Shown here: positions 24,010-37,125 of the stretch, piece by piece
Layout: each line of letters begins with the position of its first letter
How positions within the stretch are numbered: position 1 is the stretch's first letter
Origin: Lamellibrachia columna
Lineage: Eukaryota; Annelida; Polychaeta; Sabellida; Siboglinidae
Length of the DNA stretch: 64,000 nucleotides
Assembly: GCA_963662155.1 (NCBI GenBank)
Contig: OY759263.1
Span: 5,926,890-5,990,889 of the forward strand
Direction: 5' to 3'
Program-made: the position numbers and the translations under genes
Notes under the pieces: model-generated
What the model saw: only the letters and a program-made list of their open reading frames with translations
Databases searched by the model: none
What the model was told of the DNA's origin: nothing

Positions 24010-24940
24010 ATCTACGAACCGGTCGTGAAACCGAGAGCTCATTCCGGGGCACGAACGGCATACACCGCCTGGTTGTGATCAATGTCGGTCAATGTCAGCT
24101 TCGAGGAACGTCTGATATTACAGAATGCATAGAACTGTTTCTTCTGTTTCTTAATCGGCAAACACCAAATGGGTATCGCGCCGATGGTTGGTTAACAACT
24201 CTATGAGCTTGACGCTTTAGAGGCGTTCTTATAAAGCCTCAAACAACTGCGCCTCCGTGATCTGGATGTTCCTAATAGTTAAAGTCCTGGGGAAAAAATA
24301 TCAGCAGGTACTAAGGTGATTCTGCGTCCATAAAGATCGCAGTGGCTTTGCACTGCAATAACGACTGTCTTTTGTGGAATAGATTCAGTGTGAAAGAACA
24401 AATCAGAAAAAAACCGGCCAACGAAGAAACTGCGTCAAACAGAAACAATGTTTTCTTACGCTCACAACGCCACGTCTATCAGTCGAGAAGTTGTCGTAGC
24501 TACGCGGGGGGTCATGAACATGTGCCAAATAGGTAATGAATTTGCCACCAGCGGCACCACGACCGTTGAAGCATTTTACATGTCATTGTCTGCAGAACGT
24601 TTTTGTCTTGGCGGGCAATTGCTTTAATAATGAGCAACTAACCACCAGAAAGCCCGCACCTATTCTTTACACCTTCTGTGGGTAGTAACTAAATATACAT
24701 ATGATAGCGTCACGGTTGCGCCCTCTGGAGAGTGGCTCACGGTCACAATTCGGCCACTGTTTCCATCTTTGTCCGACCGGTACAAAGCATGATAGTAAAT
24801 AACTCAAAATAACTGCCTTTGCGTTTTTCAATACATCACCAATTGGTAGATCAGAGGCCATTGGTCCAAGGAGACGAAGGAATTTAGAAAGAGGCGAGTC
24901 GATGTCAGCGCCTGAGAGGAGATACTGCCATACTTCCCCC
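24010..24940. other. Unassigned spacer
   Basis: No gene is supported. It ends at the 3' tail of the CR1-like element to the right. Confidence 0.4.
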
Positions 24941-24954
24941 AAAGTTAGCGTATT

Positions 24955-26727
24955 AATATACAAGATTAACAAGATTTGCCATCCAAGCCAAAGGCCCAGA
25001 TGGCAAGTGGACAAGGAAGCCATTGGCTTATCGAGAGTCCAACAATGTTCATCTACTTATAACCCGCCCTCCTGAGATATGTGTCAACCTTGTTTTTAAA
25101 CATATTCACGCTGCTAGCAGTTACACAATCTGTAGACAATTTGTTCCATTCATTTATTGTCCTCTGTGAGAACGAGTGCTTCCTGATGTCCAATCTACAT
25201 TGATCCTTTACTAATTTTACCTCATGTCCTCTAGTTCTGCTATCCTTCTTGAGTGAGAAAAACATATTTCTATCAATATTTTCATACCCATTCAATATCT
25301 TAAAAACTTCAATCTGATCTCCTCTTAACCTCCTTGTCTCTAGAGTTGTTAAACCACATTCTTTCAGGCGTTCTTCATAACTAAGGTCTCTCAGTTCTGG
25401 AATCATTTTAGTTGCTCTCCTTTGTATGTGTTCAAGCGTATCTATATCCTTCTTACGATATGGTATCCATGCTTGTATACAGTATTCTAAATGAGGTCTA
25501 ACTATTGCTTTATAAAGAGGTATAATTAACTTTTTTCCCTTGTATGTTATGTTTCTTCTAATCAATCCAAGAATTTGATTACCCTTTGAAGCTGCAATAC
25601 CACACTGCTCTGAAACTTTCATATCAGCGCTTATTGTAACTCCTAAGTCCTTTTCTTTTACAGTAGTACCCAGAACAGTATCTCCCATTTTATAGTTTAC
25701 ATTCAAGTTCCCATGACCTGTATGTAGGCATTTACATTTCCCAAAATTGAACAACATCTGCCATTTCTCAGTCCATTTCACTAATCTGTCTAGATCGTTT
25801 TGTAAATGTTGTTTATCACCATCAGTATTAACCTTTCTAAACAGTTTTGTGTCATCCGCAAATTTCAGTACGTTACTTGTTATACTGTCGTCCAAGTCAT
25901 TGATATAAATTAAGAATAATATAGGTCCTAATACTGATCCTTGAGGTACCCCACTCAAAACCGATTTCCAATTTGAAACTTCTCCATCTACTACAACTCG
26001 TTGTCTTCTGTCAGTCAGCCATTGTTCTATCCAGTCAGTTATGCTATCCCCGATACCATGGGCTTTTAATTTAAGTAGTAATCTTTGATGTGGCACTTTG
26101 TGAAAAGCTTTCTGAAAATCTAAGTAGATAATATCTACTGGCGATCCCACGTCTATCCACTTAGTGATTTCTTCCAAAAAACATAACATATTTGTTAAGC
26201 ATGACCTCGCTTTAAGGAATCCATGTTGAGATGAATTTAATAATTTATGCTTAACGAGGAAGTCCACCATATGGTCTTTAATTAACCTTTCTAATAATTT
26301 ACAAATCACTGACGTTAAACTCACTGGTCTGTAATTCTCTGACTTATTTCTCGAATCCTTTTTAAATAATGGTATGATGTTTGCTTCTTTCCATTCAAAC
26401 GGAACAACTCCCTCTTTTAATGACAAGTTGAATACTCTTGCAAGTGGTATACTGATTTGTTCTACTGTTTCCATTAGTAATTTTGGAGGAATCCCATCCA
26501 CTCCCGGTGATTTGTTATTCTTCATTGCCTTTATTTTCTTAGCTACCAATTCTGGGGTTACAACTAACGGACCTAAATAGTCAGATTTAGCCCCCTGAAA
26601 TTTAGCATCAGCAACTGGTAATGAACTAATATCTTCTTTGGTAAACACTGAACTGAAGTAACCATTTAGGTCTTCCGCCATTAAAAACCCCTGTGATATT
26701 ATATTTCCAGCACTGTCTTCTAGAGGT
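24955..26727 (-). mobile_element. 5'-truncated CR1-like non-LTR retrotransposon (copy A)
   Basis: One uninterrupted - strand frame ends at 25053 and encodes the reverse transcriptase and C-terminal region. RT landmarks are KSPGVDGIPPKLL, NYRPVSLTSVICKLLERLIK, QHGF, YLDFQKAF, SGVPQGSVLGPILFLIYIND and KFADDTKLF, then a tail with IQRRATKMIPELRDL. The sequence is nearly identical to copy B (48.8-51.8 kb) up to 26727 and then diverges, which marks the 5' truncation. The endonuclease is absent, and the first roughly 30 residues of the open frame are flanking DNA. The 3' UTR (24955-25050) holds the block ending in ACAAGATT repeats that is shared with copies B and C. One motif-A residue differs from copy B (AFHKVP against AFDKVP). 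The RT frame itself has no stop. Confidence 0.88.
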
Positions 26728-28615
26728 AATATAGATGTTGAATCGTGTGGCACCATACGCCTGAATGTGTGGGTAGTGTTCTCACTGGAATCCATAAACG
26801 TAGTGCTTAACATAAAGACACTCTAATTCCTCCATGTATGCGAGAATTAATGAGATCTTGGCGTTACATTGTTTCCTATCACCGGGGAAAATGGCAGCGT
26901 ACGCGCCAACTTTTGAACACGTTTATACATTAATTCTAAAATTGCTGTCATTAAAATAGACAGTATGAAACACCGCCAATTTCATGCTCAGAACGTATCT
27001 CAGCACTTAACCTACGTAATGCAGCATCAGTTGTAAGTTTGAAGCAGTGAAGTTGCCCATTAAACGCTAGTGTATTTCTTGGCCTTCAACCATGCTATGC
27101 CTGAGTGATTTTTCTACCAACGCAGATGTCCCGTCATTCATCAACATATAATTATAGTAAAATTACTAGTATGTCCCTGTTATGTTAAATGATAGCGAGT
27201 AAACCTGAAACATGTCATAGTTGAAATAATATCTAAACTAACGTATTCACTAATGGATACCATTCTACCCGCAAGAAACCTATGGAGAACGTGTGATCGG
27301 CAAATTCAGCTGAAGTCAATAACTATAAGTTACGGAACCAAGGATACGCAGAGCAAAAACGTATGGCTGAAATTATCTAATGTCATGTGTCCGTCACTAA
27401 TCTCTTTTGCAAGTAAAGATTGGGTAAGGGTTAAATTGTCTACTCTACGAGGAATGCTGTCATTGAACGTCTTGTCCGGAAGTTAGCACTGGTTCTGTCT
27501 AGTATCCGCTCGTTTACACAGTTGAGATATAATTACAACTGATTATCATATTCTACATTATGCTGTGTATGTAATAACATTTCAACTATAAAATTAAGAA
27601 TCACCTGTTTCATTTCATTTAAAGTTCGTTCCTCAATATTACATTTAACGTCCCTTCCTTAATATTACCCTGAAAGTTACTTCCCTTAATGTTACATTTA
27701 AAGTTCCTTCCTTAATATTAGACTTAAAATTTCTTCCTCAATATTACACTTAAAGTTCCTTCTTCAATTCTATTTTTGTGCTGGTTTCGTTCTAAAACCA
27801 TTTCGCGAAAAATCAAACATAGGCCATAAGTAGTATCGACTACGACATGCTGGCTCGTTTGTGTAAATGTGTTATTTAGTTTTGAAATGATCGGACAAAC
27901 TAATAATTAATAGACTGCGTCAAGTCGAAATCCGACGAAAAAGGGCAAGTGTATCTCCGTTTCATTGATGTTGATTTCGACGTCCGCCTGCGATTAATGG
28001 TTCAGTTCCTGTTATGGCGTCAACCACATATATACGACACACACGGGGGATCAAACAAACACTCACGTACGTCGTTGGTGTCACAGAACTCCTGTAGCAG
28101 CGAATAAATGGCATCGATATCAGTTTCACAGCTAACGTCTATCTTCGTTGGAAGGTGAATCTCGGTATGCGACTTTTCTGTGGTTACAGTTCTCCTCATT
28201 ATCATTGCTGCAAACTCTGCCAGTGCGACACCCCATGCGACCTTATTGTCGTTGTCACGAAATTACTTCCGCGGTAAGTAATTACAGAGGCGTATTATTG
28301 TCTTGGTTTGCTGTGTGTTACGTCATTTGGTACGAGCAATTGTAAGCATTTCATTAACACAGGAGATACCGAGGGACGCACCAGTCCCACTAATGGCAGA
28401 CATCGACGCTGAAGTATATTGATAAAGGCGTTCTCACACCAGACATGTGATCATATTATGTCTAGCAAATTACCATGGAACTGGCGTCGTCAGAAGACAG
28501 CCGAAATATGATCATGTTAGTAATTACGTTACTTACTGCCAAGCAACTATCGTATGACACACCCACGTACCTAAACATGCAAACACATATACTCATATAC
28601 ACATACATACATACG
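26728..28615. other. Unassigned spacer
   Basis: Apart from the degenerate repeat at 27618-27775, no gene or element is recognised. Confidence 0.4.
27618..27775. repeat. Degenerate ~30-bp repeat, 5 copies
   Basis: Imperfect units of the type TTCCTTAATATTACATTTAA followed by AGTTCC. Copies have diverged, so the array is older than most others here. Confidence 0.75.
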
Positions 28616-28620
28616 TACCT

Positions 28621-28762
28621 GTGTATGTATGTATGTATGTATGTATGTATGTATGTATGTATGTATGTATGTATGTATGTATGTATGTATGTATGTATGT
28701 ATGTATGTATGTATGTATGTATGTATGTATGTGTGTATGTATGTATGTATGTATGTATGTAT
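28621..28762. repeat. (GTAT)n microsatellite
   Basis: About 35 copies, flanked on both sides by inverted CATA/TACG words. The apparent Met-Tyr-Val-Cys ORFs are spurious. Confidence 0.96.
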
Positions 28763-28769
28763 ACATACG

Positions 28770-30855
28770 TACGTACATACTTGCACGAACGCACTCACGC
28801 ACACGTGCATGCTTTATACGATGTGCATTGTAATCATATCACAAACGGTTATTTATTTTAAAGTTGTTTAATATATTGTTCCCAGTTTGCCATTCCATAA
28901 GACACATTATTCAATCGTTGGAATTAAACTATAAACTCGATATTCCCACAACATTATTTAATTGTTTTTTTTTATAATAAAACAGTTAAGTGGTGAACAC
29001 CACTAAGTTCGCGCTCGTGGTTTAAACCACCGGCAGTTCCAACATCTTCTGGTCGATGTTAATGTTTAATACCGATACATCATGTGCATTCATTGGGGGA
29101 AATGCCACATTTGTCGCGACCGTCGAAGCGTATACTTTTTGGTGACACTCGGAGTCCATATAAACAGTAGAAACGATTCCGTCTAGGCAACATGGGTTAC
29201 ATAGGGGCCAAAATCACTTTTTTGACACGAGTAGATACGAAGTGATGTTAAAGGTTTGTGTCCAAAAATCATATCTATATTATATCTAGGTTCACAGTCT
29301 GGGTAGACAACCTTGCCAACAAACCACTGGACATATATAAACAGCTCTTAAGCAACATATGCTGCCTTTCACGGCCACCAACGACTATAGTAGATTTACT
29401 TCCCATGAAGACTGGTAAGTTCTTACAACACAGGTATATCTCAATTACGTTATTAATTGTCATTAATACAACCTACTGGACGTTGACAGTTGAAACCTTT
29501 AAACAAGGTACTGCCAGTTTCTGACAATGGCCAATATCTTCACTACTATCACAGTTGTCAAAAACTGCTCATCGCACGGCTGCACTTATTTAACGATATC
29601 TGTCAACTAAATTAATAGGCGATGTTATTAATTAATAGGCGATGTTATTAATTAATAGGCGATGTTATTATTTGCAGTTTCTTTTGCAACCTTCTGTACA
29701 ACCACAGGGTGTGGTCTTTATTCTGGACACGGCACGTGGAGTGAACAATTACTTTGGTGTCAGCCTCCTGTCGAGTGGGCAGGTTGGGCAGAACTGTCAA
29801 TGAATCCTGAGTAACTCACACACTTGTAGTTTCTTCCTTGAAGCCAGCGCGCAGATACAGACGATTAAAACACATGTATATTGGTGCTAGGTACACTTTC
29901 CTCGCTCCATGTCTCACAGAAAAAGCTTAGAAACCCGTATTGTTGGCCAACATAGATACTAACTCCTGTGGTTTATGAGCTATATGCTGTCCATTGACTT
30001 CAACAAGCCTTGCTTGACATGATCGGGCATAATTGTGCTGCTGCACTGATGATGTGAGGCTTTGTGCACAGTACTGGTCATAGCAAACGTATAGCCGGGT
30101 ACGATATATTTACCTACAGGCACACATTTAATCAGATTGTCCTTGTTGCATATTGAGCTATGTCTTGCTACACTCTGAGAGTATTATGTAAGTGCCCAAG
30201 ATCTGGGCGTATACGTAATTTCCGTAACAATGAGAACCCCACTCTGCATGCATGCGAAGATGTGTGAGACAAACGGTGGCGCCACAGGGCGGAGCCTGGG
30301 TAATCGAGGTTAGTACAAAACATGTACAGCATGGCGGTTAGTATCGCCATCTGGTGAGTAAGTGGTATGTGTTATAATTGTAATGATTGTTAGCTATCTG
30401 GATACTAAACTATAACACATTTTAACTTGTTTTTTCGTGGAAACATGTATTCTGGGTGGGTGCATCATTTGCCGATGTTTGCTCCGTACTACGCGGTGCA
30501 TGCATTCTTAATATATAGTTAAATGTTCACTAGGAAGTTATAACGGGTTCGTAAATGTTAATATCCGTAACATTTTACCATTTTATTGACAAACTAAACA
30601 TTACGGACTGCCACGAACGAGATGATAACGGCAACGTGTGAACCGTTCTAACTGTACTGACGCTTCGTTTAGTGACAACGTTCACACTAGGGCTAGGATT
30701 CCATGTGTATAGGTAAGAGTGGAATAGGTAAGAGCAAACAAGTTAAGTAATGTGGTGAAATATAGAACATGGATCGATGAAATTGAAGGCATTCGATCGT
30801 ATCCCGGGACCGGTGCCCTAGCCTAGGGCTAGGCTACTTATGGCATATGGCATGT
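28770..30855. other. Unassigned spacer
   Basis: AT-rich. It holds a perfect 20-bp triplication at 29611-29670 (AATTAATAGGCGATGTTATT in phase). No gene is supported. Confidence 0.4.
29611..29670. repeat. 20-bp minisatellite, 3 copies
   Basis: Three perfect ATTAATAGGCGATGTTATTA units. Confidence 0.93.
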
Positions 30856-30859
30856 ATCT

Positions 30860-33700
30860 GAATTAAAAGCACAAGTGACACAATCACAACCAATGATTAT
30901 AGGAATCACAGAGGTAAAACCAAAGAAATGTAGGTTCAACATAGTACCATGTGAACTTCAACTAGAAGGGTATGAATTATTCTCAAATTTGGAGAAAGAC
31001 GGGAGGGGAATATGCCTATATATTCATAAGACACTTAAACCTACAGAGTGTACCATAAATGATGCTGCAACATTTGAAGAATGTGTTTGGGCAGAGGTAC
31101 GATTAGCTGGAAAAGACAAGATGCTTACTGGGTGCATATACCGTAGCCCAAACAGCAGTGATACCAATAATGAAAATTTATGCCAACTAATAGGCAAGAT
31201 AAACGAGGCAAATGCTTCCCACATCCTAATAATGGGAGATTTTAACTATCCACACATCGACTGGGTGGATGATTCAAAGATTTGTGAGAAAACAAGCAGA
31301 ACAGAAAACCAGTTCCTGGAAAGCATTAGAGATGCTTTTCTTACACAACATATCATGGAACCAACACGCTACAGGGTAAACCAAGTCCCACATCTATTAG
31401 ACTTGATATTTACAAATGAAGACGAAATGCTAAACAACTACGATGTAAAGGATCCTCTCGGAAAGAGCGATCACTGTTTGATCACATTCACGTATCAATG
31501 TCAAACACCAGTTACAGGTCAAAGTGGCAAATCATTTCTCTATGAGAAAGGAAACTATAAAAAATTATGAGGAATGCTGCAAGATGACTGGGAAACCAAA
31601 TTTGTGAATCTTGATGCAGAGGAGAGCTGGGAATTGCTTATAAGTAGGCTTAAACAGGCTGAGCACGTGTGTATCCCAAAGAAGAAATCAGGGCAAACAA
31701 GAAAATATAAGCCAGTATGGATGAATGCGAAAACACTGGACAAAGTGAGAAAGAAACATAGGGCTTGGAAAAAGTACCTACGGACAAAGGAATGGAAAGA
31801 CTACCTAGATTACACCAAAGCTAGGAATCAAGCAAGAAAGGCTACTCGACAAGCAGTCAAGACACTGGAGCAGTCCATATCAAAAGATATTAAAAGTAAC
31901 CCAAAGCATTTCTGGAGCTATGCTCGGTCAAAGATGAAAACAAGACCAAGAATTGGTGATCTCCAAACGGAGGAAAATGCAGAACTGACAACCACCGATA
32001 AAGAGAAGGCAGAGGTCCTGTGTAAATTTTTTAATGATGTCTTTACTAGAGAAGACCTAATAAATGTGCCAACATTTGAGGAGCATCAGGGAATTGATAA
32101 TCTAGATGATATCAACTTCACTGCTGACGATGTTGAAAAGAAATTGGAAAACCTCAAAATCGGGAAATCACCAGGTCCTGATGGCATACATCCCCGGGTA
32201 CTAAAAGAGCTTGCTAAAGAATTGAAAATGCCACTGTTCATCATATTCAGGAAGTCACTGGATACAGGCATACTACCAAAAGTCTGGACAATTGCAAATG
32301 TATCGCCAATATTCAAGAAAGGCAGTAGACACCTAGCGGAAAACTACAGGCCAGTTAGCTTGACGGCAGTGGCATGTAAAGTCATGGAATCCCTGGTCAA
32401 AGATGCCATAATAACACACATGGAAAGAAAACAAATTAATTGCAGACCAGCAGCATGGTTTCATTGCTGGGAGATCATGTACCACACAACTAATCTCAAC
32501 ATTAGAAGACTGGACCAAAATATTAGATGATGGAGAATGTGTGGATGCAATATACATGGATTTAAAGAAGGCTTTTGACTCAGTACCACACCAGAGACTG
32601 CTCGCAAAGTTAAAAGGATACGGAATAAAGGGAAAACTTCTTAAATGGATTGAAACATTTCTCACCTGTCGCAAACGCTGTATATTAGTAAATGGAGCAG
32701 CATCTTCGTGGTCGGAAGTAGTAAGTGGGGTACCACAGGGCAGTGTCCTTGGACCTATTCTTTTTATACTATATATTAATGATTTAACAAATGTTGTAAC
32801 ATGTGACATGAAGACGTTCGCGGATGATACAAAAATATATCACAAAACCTCAACGAGGCAAGATTGTATAAACCTACAGAAAGACATAGACAGATTACAA
32901 GACTGGGCTGAAAAGTGGCAGTTAAAATTTCACCCAGATAAATGCAAAGTTCTAAGAATTGGACATGGGCACCAAGAATTTACTTATACTTTGACAACAG
33001 AAACAGGTGCAAATCCTCTGGAGTGTAGCCATGTAAAGAAAGACCTGGGCATCCAAGTTGATGACCAGTTAAAATTTACACAACAGGTACAGCAGGCAGT
33101 GTCAAAAACAAATAGATTGCTGGGTGTAATACGACGAACATATCAATACTTGGATAGGACAACCTTTCTTCATCTATATAAGGGATTAGTCCATCCTACT
33201 TTGGAATACGGTCATCGCAGTATCAGCATGATATTGATGCTCTGGAGGCTGTCCAGAGAAGAGCTACTAGGATGGTCCCAGTACTGAGACATTTAGATTA
33301 TGAATCTAGATTAAAGGCATTAAATTTACCAACACTGACCTATGATTGATGTGATATTATTGATGTGTATAAATACTTGCATGGCATTTTTACCTTTTCG
33401 CACGATATGTTTAACAAAGACTTATACGAAGGCACACGGGGTCATTCTCTAAAGTTGTTCAAGGACCGGAGTAAACAGGAACTAAGGAGGCATTTCTTTA
33501 GCCAGAGAGTCTTTAATATTTGGAATTCACTTCCGGACACCGTCGTCACTGCACCGTCAGTAAATACGCTTAAAAATCGACTAGACAAACACTGGCGAAA
33601 CCAGGCAGTCAAATATGACTACAAAGCCACACTAAGGCTAGCCAGGAGCGGTACATAGGCAGATTTTGCCTGAAGACCGAAGAGGATATGTATGTATGTA
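30860..33700 (+). mobile_element. CR1-like non-LTR retrotransposon, second family, endonuclease + RT, inactivated
   Basis: An APE-type endonuclease is read from 30875: IIGITE, ADxR-type contacts, MGDFNYPHIDW and GKSDHCLI. The RT follows, with KSPGPDGIHPRVLKEL, NYRPVSLTAVACKVMESLVK, QQHGFIAGRSCT, YMDLKKAFDSVPH, SGVPQGSVLGPILFILYIND and TFADDTKIY. Damage includes an in-frame TGA at 31568-31570 between endonuclease and RT linker, a one-base frameshift near 32445, a frameshift with small loss near 33212, and a TGA at 33347-33349. The C-terminal frame closes at 33658. The 3' end is a short ATGT repeat (33690-33700). The 5' end lacks ORF1. It is clearly diverged from copies A and B. Confidence 0.88.
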
Positions 33701-33712
33701 GGTACTTCATTT

Positions 33713-34490
33713 CAGGGTTAAAAAAAATCATGATTTTATATAAAAAAAAAATTTTTTTTAATTTAAATCGGATTTATTTTATTTTTTTGAAATCTGGTAT
33801 ATAGTTATTTATATAGATGTTTAAATTTGTAAACTCTTTCAAACATGTTCTATTCAAATCGATTTGGGTTCTTGTCTTAACAGAGGGTACATGATTTTTG
33901 CTTATATAAAGACATTAGACAATATCCACAAGGCCTCACCCCCTGTAGTTGCAAAATCTGTCTTGGAAAGGAAAGTATGCTGTGTGTCTGTGGCTGTAAC
34001 AGTGGTAATTATTGTTTGCCTATAGAGTGGATTAGCACCTGTCCAAGGCGCTGTACTCTAAGGGTCTCTAACCAGAATACAAACTGGTACAGTATTAAAC
34101 AACTGAGTCAACATACTGAATTGGTAACAACTAGCACAAGCTATAAGTGGACTTTAACTTATGTGTTGAAAAGATACTTCCTCTGGAAGACAAGTTTGTG
34201 TGGCTTCACTGCATTCAGAAAGGGAATAGCTCAAACATACACAATGTCATAAAATATTTGACTATCAGGCTATCTGGTGACAATACAGCTACACAAGTGT
34301 GCGCACTTTGTGTTTTGTATTAAAAACATACAAAACTTTTTTGATCTCGATGCTTGTAAACAATTATTTGTGTTAAATTCATATAAATCAGCGATTAAAA
34401 AACCGGAAGTCAAAAAAATCATAAATCAATGATTTTTTTGGAGTGATTTAAATCATGATTTAAATCAATGATTTAAATCAAACAACCCTG
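33713..34490. mobile_element. Non-autonomous hAT-like element with 8-bp target duplication
   Basis: The left end begins CAGGGTTA and the right end finishes AACCCTG. Both termini continue into ATTTAAATC-rich sequence in inverted orientation. The element is flanked by a perfect 8-bp direct repeat, CTTCATTT, at 33705-33712 and 34491-34498. Eight-base duplications and CAGGG-type termini are hallmarks of hAT transposons. The interior (about 780 bp) has one 91-residue open frame at 33977-34252 with no recognisable transposase motif. It inserted just 3' of the retrotransposon tail and is therefore younger than it. Confidence 0.85.
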
Positions 34491-34674
34491 CTTCATTTAC
34501 AGGAACCCAGACCTGTTTATTTTATTAGTATATGTTTATTAGATCCAAAGATAGTACACTTTTAATACGGCAAATAAACAAAATTGTATCTCTTATACAG
34601 AAAAAAATACCCTCATTTTTATGTTTTCTTTCAATACATTTTTGTTTAAAATTCCATCACTTTTGATTTGTACA

Positions 34675-35145
34675 GATATTTAAATAATTTGTTCAGGATT
34701 TGAAAACACATCAGTTGGGATCATAACTATACATCACCCAGTAATTTATAATTAATAGTAACTCAATTAATACAATTAATAATTCAACATTGCCATTGGC
34801 TAATTAGCAAGCAAAGTCAACAGACCGACACGTACATTTCAATAAAAGTCCATGATAATGAAGATATTTATATAATTTGTTCATGGTTTACCAATACAGT
34901 AATTGGGGTCATGCATATACATTACACAGTCATTTCATAACTCGTGATGCAATTAATAAGTCAATATTGGCTAATCAGTGCAAAAAGTCAACAGATGACA
35001 CATTTCAATAAAAAGCCATAACTTCCATAATTATGAAGATATTTATATAATTTGTTCAGGGTTTACAAGCACATTAATTAAGGCCAAACATATATGTTAC
35101 ACAGTCATTTCATAACTCAACTGATGCAATTAATAAGTCAATACA
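34675..35145. repeat. ~180-bp tandem repeat, 2.6 copies
   Basis: Copies start near 34675, 34861 and 35037, each with GATATTTATATAATTTGTTC or a close variant followed by a diverged AT-rich body. Similarity is partial, so the duplication is old. Confidence 0.7.
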
Positions 35146-35149
35146 TACA

Positions 35150-36170
35150 TACCTAATGTGAAATAAAATTTGTCTAAATGATTCATACATTTCTTGTTGC
35201 AGTTGTGATTTGGCCTAATTATCCTGATTCTGCAAATATTGTTAAATTGTTTTTCATACCCCCATCCACCATTAAGATAAGTGTAAAAATTCACATAATA
35301 TATTAGGTCACAAACAAAATCTTGCAAGTTGCAACTTGGTCTTGAGAGGTATATGTTTATTCAACAATTTTGTCCAGTGGCAGCTTGTCACAAAATGTCT
35401 TTGTAATTCAGTGATTAAATGTAACTGTTTTGCTAATATTTGAGCTAAACAAATTTTAACAATTAGTTTGTACTCAATCAATAAAATAGTTAATAACAAT
35501 TAGTTTGCAATCAATAAAGTAATTAATAACAATTAGTTTGCAATCAATAAAATAATTAATTGTTATTGTGATTTAGAATATAAATCTCTTGCGCAAATTT
35601 TTGTCCGATTTTTAAATCATAAAAAATCGCATTATTTTGTAAAATTCTTGTATTTTTCTAGGCTCTATCCAAGGTGTAAACAACATAACCATTAATAATA
35701 ACAGAATATAAAATAGATGGTATTGGTTTTGTAGTGAATTCAATTCAGAGAAATGTAAATAAGTCATGATTTCGTTCTGGAGATTTGCTCTCAGTGTCAC
35801 GGATCTGTAACTAAAACCACATTTCGCTTCTGCATGAAATAAAGATTTTTTTCTCACATACTAAGTTCGACCTATAACTTGTGATACTTGCATTAGATAT
35901 ACGCCTGTGCCGTCTAGTTGACATTGTGAGCTTTATTTTGGTCCAATTTCGATAAGAAAGAGACAACTATGAAAGTTAACTTACAGCTTTCCAAGGTGCT
36001 ACCAAAGCTGACCAAAATGAACGAAAACAGCCAACAAAACACGAGACAAAACTAAACATGAATGAGATTCCGGTAATTGCCGTGTCACTAATCCTGAGGG
36101 ATTTTTATGCATGCGGAATGACCGAGGCAATGTATTTTGTTGAAGTGCTTACCTATAGCTATTCTATGCC
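35150..36170. other. AT-rich unassigned stretch
   Basis: Contains a 33-37-bp imperfect repeat of AACAATTAGTTTGCAATCAA at 35458-35560. No gene is supported. Confidence 0.4.
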
Positions 36171-36172
36171 TA

Positions 36173-36289
36173 TGGCTATGCCAGTGGCCATGGTGCCCGG
36201 GGCCAGAAATGGCTATGCCAGTGGCCACGGTGCCCGGGGCCAGAAATGGCTATGCCAGTGGCCACGGTGCCTGGGGCCAGAAATGGCTA
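36173..36289. repeat. 37-bp minisatellite, 3 copies
   Basis: Units of CTATGCCAGTGGCCACGGTG plus CCCGGGGCCAGAAATGG. It is GC-rich in an AT-rich context. Confidence 0.93.
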
Positions 36290-36418
36290 TGCGGTGCCTG
36301 CTCTGTGGAGTGTAGAGGTGATACCTCAGTTAGACTTCCTTGTATTACAGACGAATGTAGGGCATATTAATGTAGGGCATATTAATGTAGACGAATGTAG
36401 GGCATATTGGATATAAAA

Positions 36419-36590
36419 GGTAAGTTCTTATATAGCGCGGTATCCAGTCCGCAGGACTGCTCAAAGCACTTTACACTTCACTCCCTAGCAGACCTGTTCA
36501 TTCCAAGGCCATTTCAACTTCTCTGGGAAGCATTCAGCCATGCTGCAATTACTGCGTGAAGACTATTATAGGACGTTTAAAAAAAATTTA
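36419..36590 (-). mobile_element. Dispersed SINE-like repeat, copy 2
   Basis: Shares with 54876-55110 the ordered words TATATAGCGCGGTAT / TATATTGCACGGTAT, CTCAAAGCACTTTACA, TCAACTTCTCTGG and ACTGCGTGAAGACTATT. Orientation is inferred from the 23.8-kb copy, whose tRNA-like head lies on the - strand. The head is missing here. Confidence 0.55.
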
Positions 36591-36594
36591 TAAT

Positions 36595-37125
36595 CTGATG
36601 TAAGTGCATTTGAGCAGGGACATTGCCAAGTTGCTGGTGGAAGCTGTTGAGAGTGAAATGGTGGATTTTTAGATGATTTTAATAGGTGGAAGAATGTTTG
36701 GGATTTTTTGGCCACTAGACACATGTGCACGGTAATTCGTGCTAATATTTGTAAACATTGATGGGTATTACACGTACAGGCATATTACAAAAGCTAGAAA
36801 TGTCTAATTTTGACAAAACTCAACCAGCGTGTTAATGGGATGATGACATCGGCAGGTAAAAAATGTAGAATTTTTGATGGTCACGTTTTCTTATAATCAT
36901 GCAAAACAGTAACATGGCCACCAGTGCGAAAGTCAACTGTAACTGAAGCCCTGGCCCTAAGGCTGCAAATTACGAGGATGTTTTGGCCCATTACGAGTTC
37001 GCAACTGAACTGGTGAATTACAAATTTTAAATGTATATCTTTAAAATAAATTAATCATTAATTAATCATATTTAAGCTGTTGTTTCAATGGCTATCCACA
37101 AAGCTTGTCTTGTCTTCATTGTAGG
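36595..37125. other. Probable upstream region of the SLC22 gene
   Basis: No coding sequence is seen. The start codon at 37126 is preceded by an acceptor-like CATTGTAG|G (ending 37124), so the first coding exon may be spliced to a non-coding 5' exon further upstream. Confidence 0.4.
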
